Translations under genes and position numbers: made by a program
In this document: positions 1-8,233 of the stretch, piece after piece
Position numbering within the stretch: position 1 is the first letter of the stretch
Layout of the letters: every line of letters begins with the position of its first letter
Notes under the pieces: generated by a model
Told to the model about the DNA's origin: nothing
The model's database searches: none
What the model saw: only the letters and a program-made list of their open reading frames with translations
DNA from: Bacteroidota bacterium
GTDB taxonomy: Bacteria > Bacteroidota > Bacteroidia > Chitinophagales > Chitinophagaceae
DNA: 64,000 nucleotides
Reading direction: 5' to 3'
NCBI GenBank assembly: GCA_023386555.1
Contig: JAEWJK010000003.1
Coordinates: forward strand, 124,001-188,000

Positions 1-360
1 ATTTGGCAATTCCTGGGAATGATCTTTTGCCCAGAAACCATCACGGATATAATTATTCTGAAGTGAAGAATGATTTTGAATATTGTCAAAACCACAATGA
101 TGATTCGTTAAAAGCAATCCTTTATCTGATATTACCTCTGCTGTACAAAATCCACCAAAGCTCACAATAGCATCTTTCAAACTTCCTTTACTGATGCTGT
201 AGATATCAGATGCTTTGATCTTCATTCCCTGCTTCTTCATATCAGCTTCGTTCAATGTTTGAAGCAATTGAGGAAGCCACATGCCTTCATCAGCAAAACA
301 TGCAAGTCTCAATACGAGAAATAGAACTAAAAATGATCCTGTTCTTAATAGTCTTTTCAT
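1..360 (-). CDS. S46 family dipeptidyl peptidase (DPP7/DPP11-like), N-terminal part only
   Basis: The reverse strand is open from ATG at 360 to the window edge (120 codons); the C-terminal part lies outside. The start gives a leader (MKRLLRTGSFLVLFLVLRLACFA), then GMWLPQLL, a stretch ending LKDAIVSFGGFCTAEVIS, and TNHHCGFDNIQNHS. These are hallmarks of S46 peptidases; the first His of TNHHCG is the expected catalytic His. Family members are periplasmic chymotrypsin-fold dipeptidyl peptidases used by Bacteroidota to process peptides. The catalytic Asp and Ser cannot be checked here. Family call is firm; DPP7 versus DPP11 specificity cannot be decided. Confidence 0.88.
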   Translation of the reverse strand, partial: MKRLLRTGSFLVLFLVLRLACFADEGMWLPQLLQTLNEADMKKQGMKIKASDIYSISKGSLKDAIVSFGGFCTAEVISDKGLLLTNHHCGFDNIQNHSSLQNNYIRDGFWAKDHSQELPN

Positions 361-498
361 ATAGCAAATTGAGGTGCAAAGTTAAGTTTAAGTGAGTATG
401 AAAAAACGCCAAAAGCCTGAGGTTTAATCTATTTCAAAAGTGCAATAGCCGCTTTGGCGGGATAATTGTTGAAGCATTTATCAAACAAAACATGCTAT

Positions 499-738
499 AT
501 GCGTAAATTATTAACTCCGATACTGATTTCGTTTATATCAGTCGGCTTTATCATTACTTCCTGCAGCGACTCAAAATCTAACCCCGAAGAAGAAGCTGAG
601 ATCAATATGATGGATTCTACTTCTCAGGCTGTGGAAGACAGTACCGAACGTTTAAAAGAGCAGACCAGGAAAGTGGAAGAATCCCTGGAAAAAATGAATA
701 AAGAATTTGAAACTTCAACAGACACTAAAACCAACTAG
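499..738 (+). CDS. small lipoprotein of unknown function
   Basis: 79 residues. An in-frame upstream start at 466 exists, but the ATG at 499 puts a clean lipoprotein signal first (MRKLLTPILISFISVGFIITSC), with the lipobox Cys near residue 22. The mature part is short, acidic and Glu/Lys-rich (EEEAEINMMDSTSQAVEDST... RKVEESLEKMNKEFETST), predicted helical or coiled-coil. It ends one base before the next gene's ATG (stop 736-738, next start 740), so the two are probably co-transcribed. I do not recognise a family. Likely a membrane-anchored periplasmic protein. Confidence 0.65.
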   Translation: MRKLLTPILISFISVGFIITSCSDSKSNPEEEAEINMMDSTSQAVEDSTERLKEQTRKVEESLEKMNKEFETSTDTKTN

Positions 739-739
739 T

Positions 740-1528
740 ATGAAACAGCATTTCTCAATACTTACAATTGCCGTGTTGATATTTGGAGCAGTAATTATTT
801 CAAGCTTTCAGAATGGCAAAGAGAATAAGGGAAAAGGTAATAAAGAACAGGCCGACAAGCAAAATAAAGGGAAGGATAAAGGAAATAATGATGGCGATAA
901 AGGGAATGGAAGAGGAAATGATAAAAATGATAGCAAAGACAAGTCAAACAACGGTAAAGGAAATGGTAATGGCAACGATAAAGATAAAGACAATGTTCGT
1001 GGCAATGATGATAAGGATAAAGACAATGGCAACAATGGTAAGTACAAGATGAAAGATGGTTTTAAATGGGATGATGAAACCTTCCGTGACCGTGACAAGT
1101 TTGTAAAAAATAATGAGAAAGTTACTATTTGTCACAAAGCAGGAAACAAAAATGAACCCTCTGTAACAATTCGTGTATCAGAAAATGCTTTGCAGGCACA
1201 TATGAATCATGGTGATGTTATGGGAGAATGTACAGAAGTGAACAATGGAACATTCAGTGACATCTTCATAAAAAGAAGAACAGACTATTACAACACTTTA
1301 CAGGATAGTTATGAGCAGGTAAACTATAGCAGAAGTATTCTTGATTATGCACTAGAAAGACTTACCGGTGCAAGAACACAATTGGTTAGCCTAGAAAGAA
1401 GTAATGCATCGGCATCAGATATTGAACGAAAAAGATTATTGGTAGTAGATCTTGAAGATAATGTATCGCTACTGCAAAGATTAGTTGGTATTACTGCGAA
1501 TCTTGTTGCAGACAGGCTAATGAATTAA
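740..1528 (+). CDS. secreted low-complexity Lys/Asn/Gly/Asp-rich protein with an ICH...HxxHGD motif
   Basis: 262 residues from the ATG at 740, chosen because it gives a signal peptide (MKQHFSILTIAVLIFGAVIISSF). Roughly residues 25-115 are an almost pure K/N/G/D/E low-complexity segment made of degenerate GNGN/KDKDN units. A small conserved block follows: VTICHKAGNKNEPSVTI, then ALQAHMNHGDVMGEC. This Cys-His...His-His-Asp...Cys pattern recurs in secreted Bacteroidota proteins and may bind a metal or form a disulphide; that is inference. The C-terminal ~80 residues look like a helical hairpin (ERKRLLVVDLEDNVSLLQRLV). Translation is probably coupled to the lipoprotein one base upstream. Function unknown. 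Confidence 0.7.
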   Translation: MKQHFSILTIAVLIFGAVIISSFQNGKENKGKGNKEQADKQNKGKDKGNNDGDKGNGRGNDKNDSKDKSNNGKGNGNGNDKDKDNVRGNDDKDKDNGNNGKYKMKDGFKWDDETFRDRDKFVKNNEKVTICHKAGNKNEPSVTIRVSENALQAHMNHGDVMGECTEVNNGTFSDIFIKRRTDYYNTLQDSYEQVNYSRSILDYALERLTGARTQLVSLERSNASASDIERKRLLVVDLEDNVSLLQRLVGITANLVADRLMN

Positions 1529-1536
1529 GACAAGCA

Positions 1537-1566
1537 AAAAGGCAGCTAATCGGCTGCCTTTTAACT
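1537..1566. terminator. bidirectional intrinsic terminator
   Basis: Stem AAAGGCAGC / GCTGCCTTT around a short loop, with A and T tracts on its two sides. It lies between the convergent ends of the ICH-motif gene (+) and the GreA/GreB gene (-), so it can serve both strands. Confidence 0.75.
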
Positions 1567-1578
1567 TATACAACCTGT

Positions 1579-2004
1579 TTACGAAACAAACTCGGTGGGA
1601 TTATCAACATATTCATTCCTGACATCTACAATGAAAAATCTTTTTTCGCCAGAAGGAACTTTCCAAATTACATGTTCGCCTTTTTTATAACCAAGCAAAG
1701 CAATACCTACAGGCGACATTACAGATATTCGCTTCTTCTTAATATCGGCTTGTTTAGGTGTTACCAAAGTAAGTTCTATGGTTCTGTTCTCATGGCCATC
1801 AAGCACTTTTACGGTAGAGTTTAAACGAATCACATCTTCAGGAACTTTATCATCTGCTACAACTTTTGCTTTCTTAAGTTCTGCTAAAAGTTCTTCCGCG
1901 TCATAACGGTTGAATAATGTTCTTGCATCATTACTCTTCAAATAATTCATGAGTATGTTATGATCCATTTTTCCGAGTATAGGTTGATTTGCTGCTAATT
2001 TCAT
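1579..2004 (-). CDS. GreA/GreB family elongation factor (Rnk-like)
   Basis: 141 residues. The C-terminal half contains the GreA/GreB C-terminal (FKBP-like) signature: RISVMSPVGIALLGYKKGEHV followed by WKVPSGEKRFFIVDV. The N-terminal ~50 residues are helical but shorter than the GreA coiled coil, as in Rnk-type proteins that bind RNA polymerase without a full secondary-channel coiled coil. Probable role: modulation of RNA polymerase pausing or NDP-kinase/polysaccharide regulation; Bacteroidota carry several such paralogues and the exact role is unknown. A small membrane-protein gene starts its own run just upstream (stop at 2010, five bases away), so the two may be one transcript. Confidence 0.85.
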   Translation of the reverse strand: MKLAANQPILGKMDHNILMNYLKSNDARTLFNRYDAEELLAELKKAKVVADDKVPEDVIRLNSTVKVLDGHENRTIELTLVTPKQADIKKKRISVMSPVGIALLGYKKGEHVIWKVPSGEKRFFIVDVRNEYVDNPTEFVS

Positions 2005-2009
2005 ATCTA

Positions 2010-2360
2010 TTAATTTATTTGATTATTAAGGTTAATTTTTTCTTTAAGTGAATAGTTCACTTTATTCAAATGCTTTTTCTCTGAAAAGACATCATCTTTC
2101 TTCATAAATCTTTTCTGAATAGAAAGAAAAAGTCTATGCAATAACAATTGAGAATGACCTATAACACGATATTCACTAATTGTCTTTCTTTTTTGTATAA
2201 TATCAAGAAGGGAAACGATTAACAGGGGTATTGTGATGATCAACCATCGATACCAACTATCACTTTGCGTTAGACCTTTCGTCAACACAATAGCATTTAA
2301 CAGTACGATCAATGCTATTATCATTCCACCTGCTGATAGCTCTTTATTATGAAGTTTCAT
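2010..2360 (-). CDS. small two-helix membrane protein of unknown function
   Basis: 116 residues. Two hydrophobic segments near residues 12-30 (MIIALIVLLNAIVLTKG) and 37-54 (WLIITIPLLIVSLLDIIQ) are followed by a basic cytoplasmic-type tail (RLFLSIQKRFMKKDDVFSEKK). No family recognised. It ends five bases before the GreA/GreB-like ATG, suggesting a two-gene operon. Confidence 0.6.
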   Translation of the reverse strand: MKLHNKELSAGGMIIALIVLLNAIVLTKGLTQSDSWYRWLIITIPLLIVSLLDIIQKRKTISEYRVIGHSQLLLHRLFLSIQKRFMKKDDVFSEKKHLNKVNYSLKEKINLNNQIN

Positions 2361-2860
2361 AACTGGTTATAAATGTTTATAGAAATAACAATTAGAATAA
2401 AAGGAAAAAGCACAAAATCATCTAATCAACCTTGCTGTTGTTAGATGTTAGAGTTGCTGTGGTGCTATTAGCACATAGTTATGTTGCGAAAGGCTTTAAA
2501 GCTGGAGAAATAATACAGCTTAGGACAAAAAGGAAAGAATTCTGTGAAGGAACAGGTATAGCTGTCTCTCATATCAAGTATGAGAACTGGTGCTTGTATA
2601 AATGATTTTGTATGTAAGATTTTACCTGCCACAAAGCAAATCTAACAATTATATTGTTACAAAAAGGTCAATGAAACCAGTTGTTGCATTGATAATCAGG
2701 ATGCAATCTCATCAACCTCTCTCTGTATGATATTTGTGATGAACTTGCTATACATAAAGATGATTTTTGTTTTTTCAGATATCCCGGGAAAATGTAGCTG
2801 CTTAGCAGATAAATGCTGCTTGCTTATATACTAAGACTCTTTTTGTTTAGGGAAAGCACT
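2361..2860. other. 500-bp intergenic region
   Basis: Between the divergently placed small membrane protein and the end of the nuclease gene. An open frame of about 57 codons around 2425-2606 lacks an ATG and shows no recognisable family. No strong hairpin, repeat or RNA gene was seen. Confidence 0.5.
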
Positions 2861-3340
2861 CTATCTTTCCTTTCGCCATAACCATGGTGCAATTGCATCG
2901 TGTTTAGACCATATACCAAGTTTTGCAGTTTTCGCCTGTTCTTCCATTCTGGCCCAATCTGCATTACCATCATACTGTTTATAATGCCAGGCCAAACCTG
3001 CTTTCAACATTTCTTCATTAATACAATCACCTGATTCATTATAAACAATAGCAATCTTCCGACCGTAACGATCACTATCTTTCTCCTCCACAGTTACATA
3101 TTGATTAAAGATCAACTCACTTAATTTTTGTTTTGCCACCTGGCCATAATCCTGTTTTTTTTCAGGACAATCAATTCCATATAACCTGATCTTCACCTGC
3201 TTTTTATCTTCAGTTAATAACTTAAAAGTATCTCCATCTGTAACACCAATAACTTTTCCTATTAAACCCGTGTGTATTTTTTTGTTTTGTGTAACACAGC
3301 CAGAAAAAAATAGCACAAAGAATAAAATGATAGTTCTCAT
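2861..3340 (-). CDS. thermonuclease (SNase/TNase family) lipoprotein
   Basis: 159 residues from ATG at 3340. The frame extends upstream to 3508, but only this start gives a lipoprotein leader (MRTIILFFVLFFSGC). The SNase fold follows: GKVIGVTDGDTFKLL, KQVKIRLYGIDCPEK (calcium/phosphate-site Asp and first catalytic Arg), GQVAKQKLSELI, then VEEKDSDRYGRKIAIVY, LKAGLAWHYKQY and a Trp-rich end. The Arg-Asp/Glu-Arg catalytic set of staphylococcal nuclease appears intact (R in KIRLYG, E in VEEKD, R in DRYGR). It probably degrades nucleic acid in the periplasm or outside the cell for scavenging. Transcribed divergently from the DUF4440 gene across 73 bp. Confidence 0.88.
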   Translation of the reverse strand: MRTIILFFVLFFSGCVTQNKKIHTGLIGKVIGVTDGDTFKLLTEDKKQVKIRLYGIDCPEKKQDYGQVAKQKLSELIFNQYVTVEEKDSDRYGRKIAIVYNESGDCINEEMLKAGLAWHYKQYDGNADWARMEEQAKTAKLGIWSKHDAIAPWLWRKER

Positions 3341-3413
3341 TAGTGATAAACAGATTGATGAGCGGAAGATATTCATTCTGCCAATTATGTTATCTTTCGA
3401 CATAAAAAATAAC

Positions 3414-3848
3414 ATGAAAAAATATTGTCTCGTGTTGCTATCAACCATATTCGTAGTTAGCACCAGCATAGCACAAAAGAATAATGTTGATGCTACCGCT
3501 GAAGTCATCAGACTAATGCATCAATCATCAGCCGATTGGAACCAAGCTGATCTTAATGCATTTATGGCTTTGTATGATTCGGCTTCCACATTTATGTTCT
3601 CGTCAGGACCGGTAGGATTAGATAAGATGCGAGCAAATTACGAACGTGGCTTTTTTAAAGATGGCAAGCCCATTCAACAACTGAGTTTTGAAGACCTGCA
3701 AGTAAAATCATTGGGCGCTGATCATATATTACTTACGGGTAAATTTATATTATCAGGAAATAATCTACCTGAAAGAAAAGGGATATATACACTTGTGTTT
3801 GTTAAGAGAAGTTCAGGATGGAAGATACTTCATGATCATTCATCCTAA
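3414..3848 (+). CDS. exported DUF4440/SnoaL-like (NTF2-fold) protein
   Basis: 144 residues from ATG at 3414, chosen because it opens a signal peptide (MKKYCLVLLSTIFVVSTSIAQ). The mature protein has the DUF4440 pattern: ADWNQADLNAFMALYDSAST, a glycine turn, then FEDLQVKSLGADHILLTGKF and YTLVFVKRSSGWKILHDHSS at the end. NTF2-fold proteins of this type bind small ligands or act as isomerase-like enzymes; no catalytic role can be assigned. It shares a short divergent promoter region with the nuclease gene. Confidence 0.82.
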   Translation: MKKYCLVLLSTIFVVSTSIAQKNNVDATAEVIRLMHQSSADWNQADLNAFMALYDSASTFMFSSGPVGLDKMRANYERGFFKDGKPIQQLSFEDLQVKSLGADHILLTGKFILSGNNLPERKGIYTLVFVKRSSGWKILHDHSS

Positions 3849-3882
3849 TGGAAAATTGGTAATCTTAAACTGAACATCCTGC

Positions 3883-4302
3883 TTAACAATGAGCAAAACG
3901 AGAACGTAATAATGTTACAATATCTGTGGCTATGATTTGATAATCTGAAAGCCGTACAGGTTTTTTCCTGAACAAATCACAGCCAAGTCTTTTACATCTG
4001 ACCTCATCTTCATTATTAAGTGATGCTGTAACAACAGCCACTGGAATGCTCTTATATTCAGGATCAGCATTCATAACAGACAAAACCTCGAGCCCACCTT
4101 TAAGTGGCATATTTAAATCCAGAATTATCAACTCAGGAAGTGATTTTTTTTGTTTGGAATCATTAAGCTTATCTAACAATAACCTTCCATTATCCAGGTG
4201 CTCGATATTTCCATTGAAAGAAGAGTCTATTAATGCCTGTTTTAAAAAGCTTGCATCATCATGATCATCCTCTGTAATAAAAACTGTGCATTTTTTATTC
4301 AT
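3883..4302 (-). CDS. single-domain response regulator (CheY-like receiver)
   Basis: 139 residues, receiver domain only. Acidic pair at D12/D13 in FITEDDHDD, phospho-acceptor D62 in LIILDLNMP, the conserved Thr in VAVVTAS and Lys in FRKKP are all present. There is no output domain, so it must act by protein contact, for example as a phosphorelay intermediate. It lies divergent from, and 103 bp away from, the RsbQ-like hydrolase and PAS kinase genes; the PAS kinase is the obvious candidate phospho-donor. Confidence 0.9.
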   Translation of the reverse strand: MNKKCTVFITEDDHDDASFLKQALIDSSFNGNIEHLDNGRLLLDKLNDSKQKKSLPELIILDLNMPLKGGLEVLSVMNADPEYKSIPVAVVTASLNNEDEVRCKRLGCDLFRKKPVRLSDYQIIATDIVTLLRSRFAHC

Positions 4303-4405
4303 AGGTTTTCTTCGGTTCCGTTTAACATTTCAAACAAAAATGAAACTTCAAATATAACAGTTTACCTTTATGGGTCTTTTCTAAACACCGTTAAATTATC
4401 GACCT

Positions 4406-5221
4406 ATGACTGAAAATATTTACAAGCGGAACAATATTAAAGTAACAGGCACTGGATCAATACCTATGGTTTTTGCACATGGTTTTGGTTGTGATCAGAA
4501 TATGTGGAGATATGTATGGCCTGCATTTGAAAATGACTATAAAATTGTATTGTTTGATTTTGTTGGCTCTGGCAAATCAGATCTTTCAGCTTATAACAGC
4601 GAAAAATATGCAGATCTAAACGGCTATGCACAAGATGTTATAGATGTATGTAAATCAACAAACTCTGAGGAGTGTGTGTTTGTTGGTCATTCTGTAAGTG
4701 CTGTTATAGGAATATTGGCTTCATTAAAAGAACCGCAGCTTTTTAATAAATTAATTTTAGTTGGCCCTTCTCCAAGATACATCAATGATCTCCCTGAGTA
4801 TATAGGAGGATTTGAAAGAAAAGATATTGAAGAGCTTTTGCAAACGATGGAATCTAATTACATCGGTTGGGCAAATTTTCTCGCACCGGCAATCATGAAA
4901 AATGGTGAAAGACCAGAACTTGCCAATGAACTACAGGAAAGTTTTTGTTCCACCGATCCTGTAATCGCAAGACGTTTTGCGGAAGCAACATTTTTCTCAG
5001 ATAATAGAGAAGATTTAAAGAAAGTGAAACACCCTTCATTAATTATGCAATGCTCTGACGATATTATTGCACCTATTGAAGTTGGAGAATATCTGCACCG
5101 TAATATTCCTAACAGTACACTAAAAGTGATGAATGCAACCGGTCATTGCCCACACATGAGTGCTCCGCAAGAAACAATTGATATTATACAGGATTATTTA
5201 AACAACGTTAATCTGAATTGA
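4406..5221 (+). CDS. rsbQ: RsbQ/KAI2-type alpha/beta hydrolase
   Basis: 271 residues. Alpha/beta-hydrolase fold with the RsbQ pattern: VFAHGFGCDQNMWRYVWP, FDFVGSGKSDLSAY, nucleophile S96 in GHSVSAVIG, D219 in CSDDIIAP and H247 in TGHCPHMS. The triad numbering S96/D219/H247 is the same as I recall for B. subtilis RsbQ. In Bacillus, RsbQ works with the PAS phosphatase RsbP in energy-stress signalling; plant homologues D14/KAI2 are butenolide receptors. Here the next gene, overlapping by one base (TGATG), encodes a PAS histidine kinase in place of RsbP. Likely role: hydrolysing or capturing a small ligand for the PAS domain. Family confidence is high; the ligand is unknown. Confidence 0.9.
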   Translation: MTENIYKRNNIKVTGTGSIPMVFAHGFGCDQNMWRYVWPAFENDYKIVLFDFVGSGKSDLSAYNSEKYADLNGYAQDVIDVCKSTNSEECVFVGHSVSAVIGILASLKEPQLFNKLILVGPSPRYINDLPEYIGGFERKDIEELLQTMESNYIGWANFLAPAIMKNGERPELANELQESFCSTDPVIARRFAEATFFSDNREDLKKVKHPSLIMQCSDDIIAPIEVGEYLHRNIPNSTLKVMNATGHCPHMSAPQETIDIIQDYLNNVNLN

Positions 5222-6420
5222 TGAATCTAACTGAAGTTGAGAATTCATTGGTAAATACAGTTCCTTGTGGTATTCTTACTGCTAACAATAAAGGTACTAT
5301 TGTATTTGTCAATGAGTTTTTATGCAAGCTTCTTGATTATTCCCCTTCAGCATTAGAAGATGAATCGATAGAAAAGATATTTACCGTATCAGCCAAAATT
5401 TTTTTTCAAACCCATCTTTTTCCAATGCTGAAGATGCATCAATCAGCAGATGAAATTTTTCTTTCACTTAAACCCAAAAATGGGAATAGCATTCCTGTTA
5501 TTGCAACAGCAAAAAAAAATGACGATCTTTTATACTTTGTTTTTGTTACCGTATGGCGAAGAAAAGAGTATGAAGAAGAGATTTTGAATGCCAAACGTAC
5601 AGCAGAAGCAGCGGTAGAAAAGAACGAAGTACTGATCAAATTCAGAAACGAACTTGAGCTGCGTTTAGCTGAGGCCGACAGGCAGATGACCAGGCTCAAC
5701 CAATTCAACAACGACTATATTCATCTGAGCCGTATCATCTCTCATGACCTTCATGAGCCAATTAGAAAACTTCTTATTCATATAGATATATTGATGAATA
5801 ACGTAGCAACTGGAGATATAAAGATTAACGAGCAACTGATAAAAATGACCGACTTTACTAACAGGTTAAAAATGCTCACCTATTCTTTGCAGGAATATGT
5901 TGCTATCGATATAAGCAGAGAAAGTATTCAGCCCCTTAATTTTAATGAGCTAATAAAAAAAGCTTTTCAGCAAGTACAAAACGAAGAAGCAGCAGATGCG
6001 ATAATAGATATTGAAGAGATGCCTGTTATTGAAGGCCTGGGCACACAAATACATCGTGTATTGGTAGAACTATTCCGAAATAGTTTTAAGTTTAGAAAAG
6101 AAGATGAGCCATTAAGAATTTCTATTCGGTCAACGGAGTTTAATAACAATCTGTTTAAAGAGATAAAAAGCAAATACCGGTATGTGCCATTTGTGAGAAT
6201 AGAGCTTGAAGATAATGGTATCAGCATGTCCGACGAATACAACGAATATATTTTTGAATTATTCAAAAAAACACATCCCGAAAAACCAGGAGCCGGATTT
6301 GGTTTGGCATTGTGCAGAAAAATTATTCAAAAACATAATGGTAGTATATATGCAAGGCCAACATCAAAGGGTTTGTTGATGACGATACTTTTACCATTGT
6401 CGCAAAAGGAATTTAGTTAG
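5221..6420 (+). CDS. PAS-domain sensor histidine kinase paired with RsbQ-like protein
   Basis: 399 residues from the ATG at 5221 that overlaps the hydrolase stop; a TTG three bases earlier is less likely. PAS domain about residues 5-120 (NTVPCGILTANNKGTIVFVN), coiled coil 120-165, HisKA with the phospho-His in RIISHDLHEPIRK, and HATPase with N-box VLVELFRNSFKF, G1 ELEDNGISM and G2 GAGFGLALCRKII. There are no membrane segments, so it is soluble. Translational coupling implies a stoichiometric complex or signal path with the hydrolase. The PAS domain replaces that of RsbP, but the output is phosphotransfer, not PP2C phosphatase activity. The CheY-like regulator at 3883-4302 is a plausible target. 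Confidence 0.9.
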   Translation: MNLTEVENSLVNTVPCGILTANNKGTIVFVNEFLCKLLDYSPSALEDESIEKIFTVSAKIFFQTHLFPMLKMHQSADEIFLSLKPKNGNSIPVIATAKKNDDLLYFVFVTVWRRKEYEEEILNAKRTAEAAVEKNEVLIKFRNELELRLAEADRQMTRLNQFNNDYIHLSRIISHDLHEPIRKLLIHIDILMNNVATGDIKINEQLIKMTDFTNRLKMLTYSLQEYVAIDISRESIQPLNFNELIKKAFQQVQNEEAADAIIDIEEMPVIEGLGTQIHRVLVELFRNSFKFRKEDEPLRISIRSTEFNNNLFKEIKSKYRYVPFVRIELEDNGISMSDEYNEYIFELFKKTHPEKPGAGFGLALCRKIIQKHNGSIYARPTSKGLLMTILLPLSQKEFS

Positions 6421-6477
6421 AGGTTTCTTAGTCTTCCGGAAAAGTTCAAATTATCCATGCCGTTATCACGTCGCTAA

Positions 6478-7029
6478 TTAGTTTGTTTTACGCAACCAAA
6501 CTTTAGTTCCCCATGTAATAGTTCCTTTTGCAGGATTATAGGTACCGTAATTATTATTTTCTAATGAGTATATAGCGTTAGTAGTATAGAAATATCCGTT
6601 CAACTTTTGGCTACCATTGTCCATTACCAGTTTTGTATTGTTTTGTGTGATGGTGATCTGTTTAATTGCTTCTCCATTCTCATACCATATACCTGAAATA
6701 TCCGGATAAGTGAAAGTCCCTTTCGTCCATGTACGATCCATCCATTTAAGTGTTTGATGATTGGCTGATAAAACAGCATTACGGTTCCAATCTTTCGCAA
6801 ATACTTCAACAGAACTTTTGAAGAAGCCATTAGATGTTTCTTTACCGGAAAGGAAAACAAGATCACGATCGTTCTGTACAATATAACATGGTGCATCTTT
6901 CTTATCATCCTCATACCATGTGCCTGCAATGTCTGGAATTTTCTCACTAAGCACTTTGCCCTTGTTAGGAGTTGTGCAGGAAATGATAGCTGAGAAGAGG
7001 ATGAAAAATATTGCGATAGATCGTTTCAT
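6478..7029 (-). CDS. lipoprotein with two internal repeats, function unknown
   Basis: 183 residues from ATG at 7029 (MKRSIAIFFILFSAIISC, lipobox Cys at ~18); a start at 7056 would bury the leader. The mature part is an internal duplication of about 70 residues: PDIAGTWYEDDKKDAPCYIV...NGFF...TLKWMDRTWTKG and PDISGIWYENGEAIKQITIT...NGYF...TITWGTKVWLRK. Each unit reads like a small beta-rich G-x-W-Y domain. No named family is recognised. The rhodanese gene ends two bases upstream, so it is the last gene of the ddl-PASTA-rhodanese run. Confidence 0.75.
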   Translation of the reverse strand: MKRSIAIFFILFSAIISCTTPNKGKVLSEKIPDIAGTWYEDDKKDAPCYIVQNDRDLVFLSGKETSNGFFKSSVEVFAKDWNRNAVLSANHQTLKWMDRTWTKGTFTYPDISGIWYENGEAIKQITITQNNTKLVMDNGSQKLNGYFYTTNAIYSLENNNYGTYNPAKGTITWGTKVWLRKTN

Positions 7030-7031
7030 AA

Positions 7032-7340
7032 TTATTGCGGGAATTTTTCTTTCCATTCTGTTACACCTCCAGCCATATTAGCTGTATTGGTAAAACCAAG
7101 ATGCTCTAATAGCAAACAAGCCATTGCACTTCTCTGACCACTTTTACAATAGCAGATCACTTCTTCATTTTTCAAGTGTTCGATTTCCTCGATATCCATT
7201 TCCTGCAAACGACGAAGGCGGTAATGTGTTCCGCCAATATTGAATTCCTGTCGTTCGTGATCTTCTCTTACATCAAGCAAATGAAGATTATCGCCATCAT
7301 CCATTCTTTTCTTTACGTCTTCAACATATATTGTTCTCAT
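7032..7340 (-). CDS. rhodanese-like sulfurtransferase
   Basis: 102 residues, one rhodanese domain. LLDVREDHERQEFNIGG is the N-terminal CDC25-like motif; the active-site loop is VICYCKSGQRSAMAC with catalytic Cys in YCKSGQR; it ends AGGVTEWKEKFP. Such single-domain cytosolic rhodaneses carry persulphide sulphur to acceptors such as cyanide, thiols or tRNA-thiolation enzymes; the acceptor is unknown. It lies in a tight minus-strand run, 12 bp after the PASTA gene and 2 bp before the lipoprotein gene. Confidence 0.9.
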   Translation of the reverse strand: MRTIYVEDVKKRMDDGDNLHLLDVREDHERQEFNIGGTHYRLRRLQEMDIEEIEHLKNEEVICYCKSGQRSAMACLLLEHLGFTNTANMAGGVTEWKEKFPQ

Positions 7341-7352
7341 GTAGCAGAAAAA

Positions 7353-8201
7353 TTATTGTGGTGTATTTGAATTTGAGGTATCAGCTGGTGAAGGTGAAGG
7401 TTCTGCAGGAACATTAGGTGCAGGCTTTGAATTTGACACGTACAAATCTAATAACTGACCTGGCCTTATCTTATTTTGTACACGCTGGCCACCATGATCA
7501 GAATATTGTGGTGGATTAGTACGATATACAAATGCTTCATCATTATTCGCCATTTCTGATGGTACGATTGCTCCAATATTAATATTCATCGACATCAGGT
7601 AAGATTTTGCTTCACCTAAAGTCATTCCTATAATATTGCCTGGAACATTCATTTCAGCACTGCCTAAACCACTTCCCAAAACAAAACTGATGGTACTGCC
7701 CATCGGCACTTTTGTATTAGCAGCAATAGGACTTCCATTATACAATTGTTCTAAAACAGAATTCTTGGCAATGTCTGGTTTGTAACTGGTGTCGCCTAAT
7801 TTCAATCCAAGGCTCTGCAACATCATCTCTGCACTTCTGAAAGAAAAACCAACCATGTTGGGAACAGTTGTTAATGGAGGTACAGCTCTATTAATAGTAA
7901 GGTAAATAGTTCTGTTAGCTTTAACCGTTGCATCAGGTTCAGGAGCTTGCCTGATAACAGAAAGCCTGGCTGCTGTATCAATAAAAACTGAATCCTGTAT
8001 CTCTACTTCAAATCCTTTGGCTTCTAAAATTTGTGTTGCCTGGTCTATGCTTTGTCCAAGTACTCCCGGCACTTTTTCATACTCATTATGTTTGGTAAGC
8101 CATCCCATAATAGCAAAAAAGAAAAGTACCAGCAGCAGAATCAAAACGATTACTGCAAGAATATTAATCCAGAGCGGTCTTGTTGTTATAAATTTAAACA
8201 C
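7353..8201 (-). CDS. membrane-anchored PASTA-domain protein
   Basis: 282 residues. One N-terminal transmembrane helix (about 12-34, WINILAVIVLILLLVLFFFAI), then three PASTA units: EKVPGVLGQSIDQATQILEA (~42-110), TTVPNMVGFSFRSAEMMLQ (~112-180) and MNVPGNIIGMTLGEAKSYLM (~184-255), then a Pro/Ser-rich tail. There is no kinase domain. PASTA domains bind peptidoglycan stem peptides or PBPs; the position directly downstream of D-Ala-D-Ala ligase fits a cell-wall role. Mature domains should face the periplasm. Confidence 0.9.
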   Translation of the reverse strand: MFKFITTRPLWINILAVIVLILLLVLFFFAIMGWLTKHNEYEKVPGVLGQSIDQATQILEAKGFEVEIQDSVFIDTAARLSVIRQAPEPDATVKANRTIYLTINRAVPPLTTVPNMVGFSFRSAEMMLQSLGLKLGDTSYKPDIAKNSVLEQLYNGSPIAANTKVPMGSTISFVLGSGLGSAEMNVPGNIIGMTLGEAKSYLMSMNINIGAIVPSEMANNDEAFVYRTNPPQYSDHGGQRVQNKIRPGQLLDLYVSNSKPAPNVPAEPSPSPADTSNSNTPQ

Positions 8202-8233
8202 TCGTGAAATTTTGAATTTACAATGTTAAGCAT

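Noticed and set aside
808..1098. A 96-codon minus-strand Leu/Pro/Ser-rich ORF
   Set aside because: Shadow of the K/N/G/D low-complexity region of the plus-strand secreted protein.
2425..2606. A ~57-codon open frame between the small membrane protein and the nuclease
   Set aside because: No ATG, only TTG/GTG starts, and no recognisable family.
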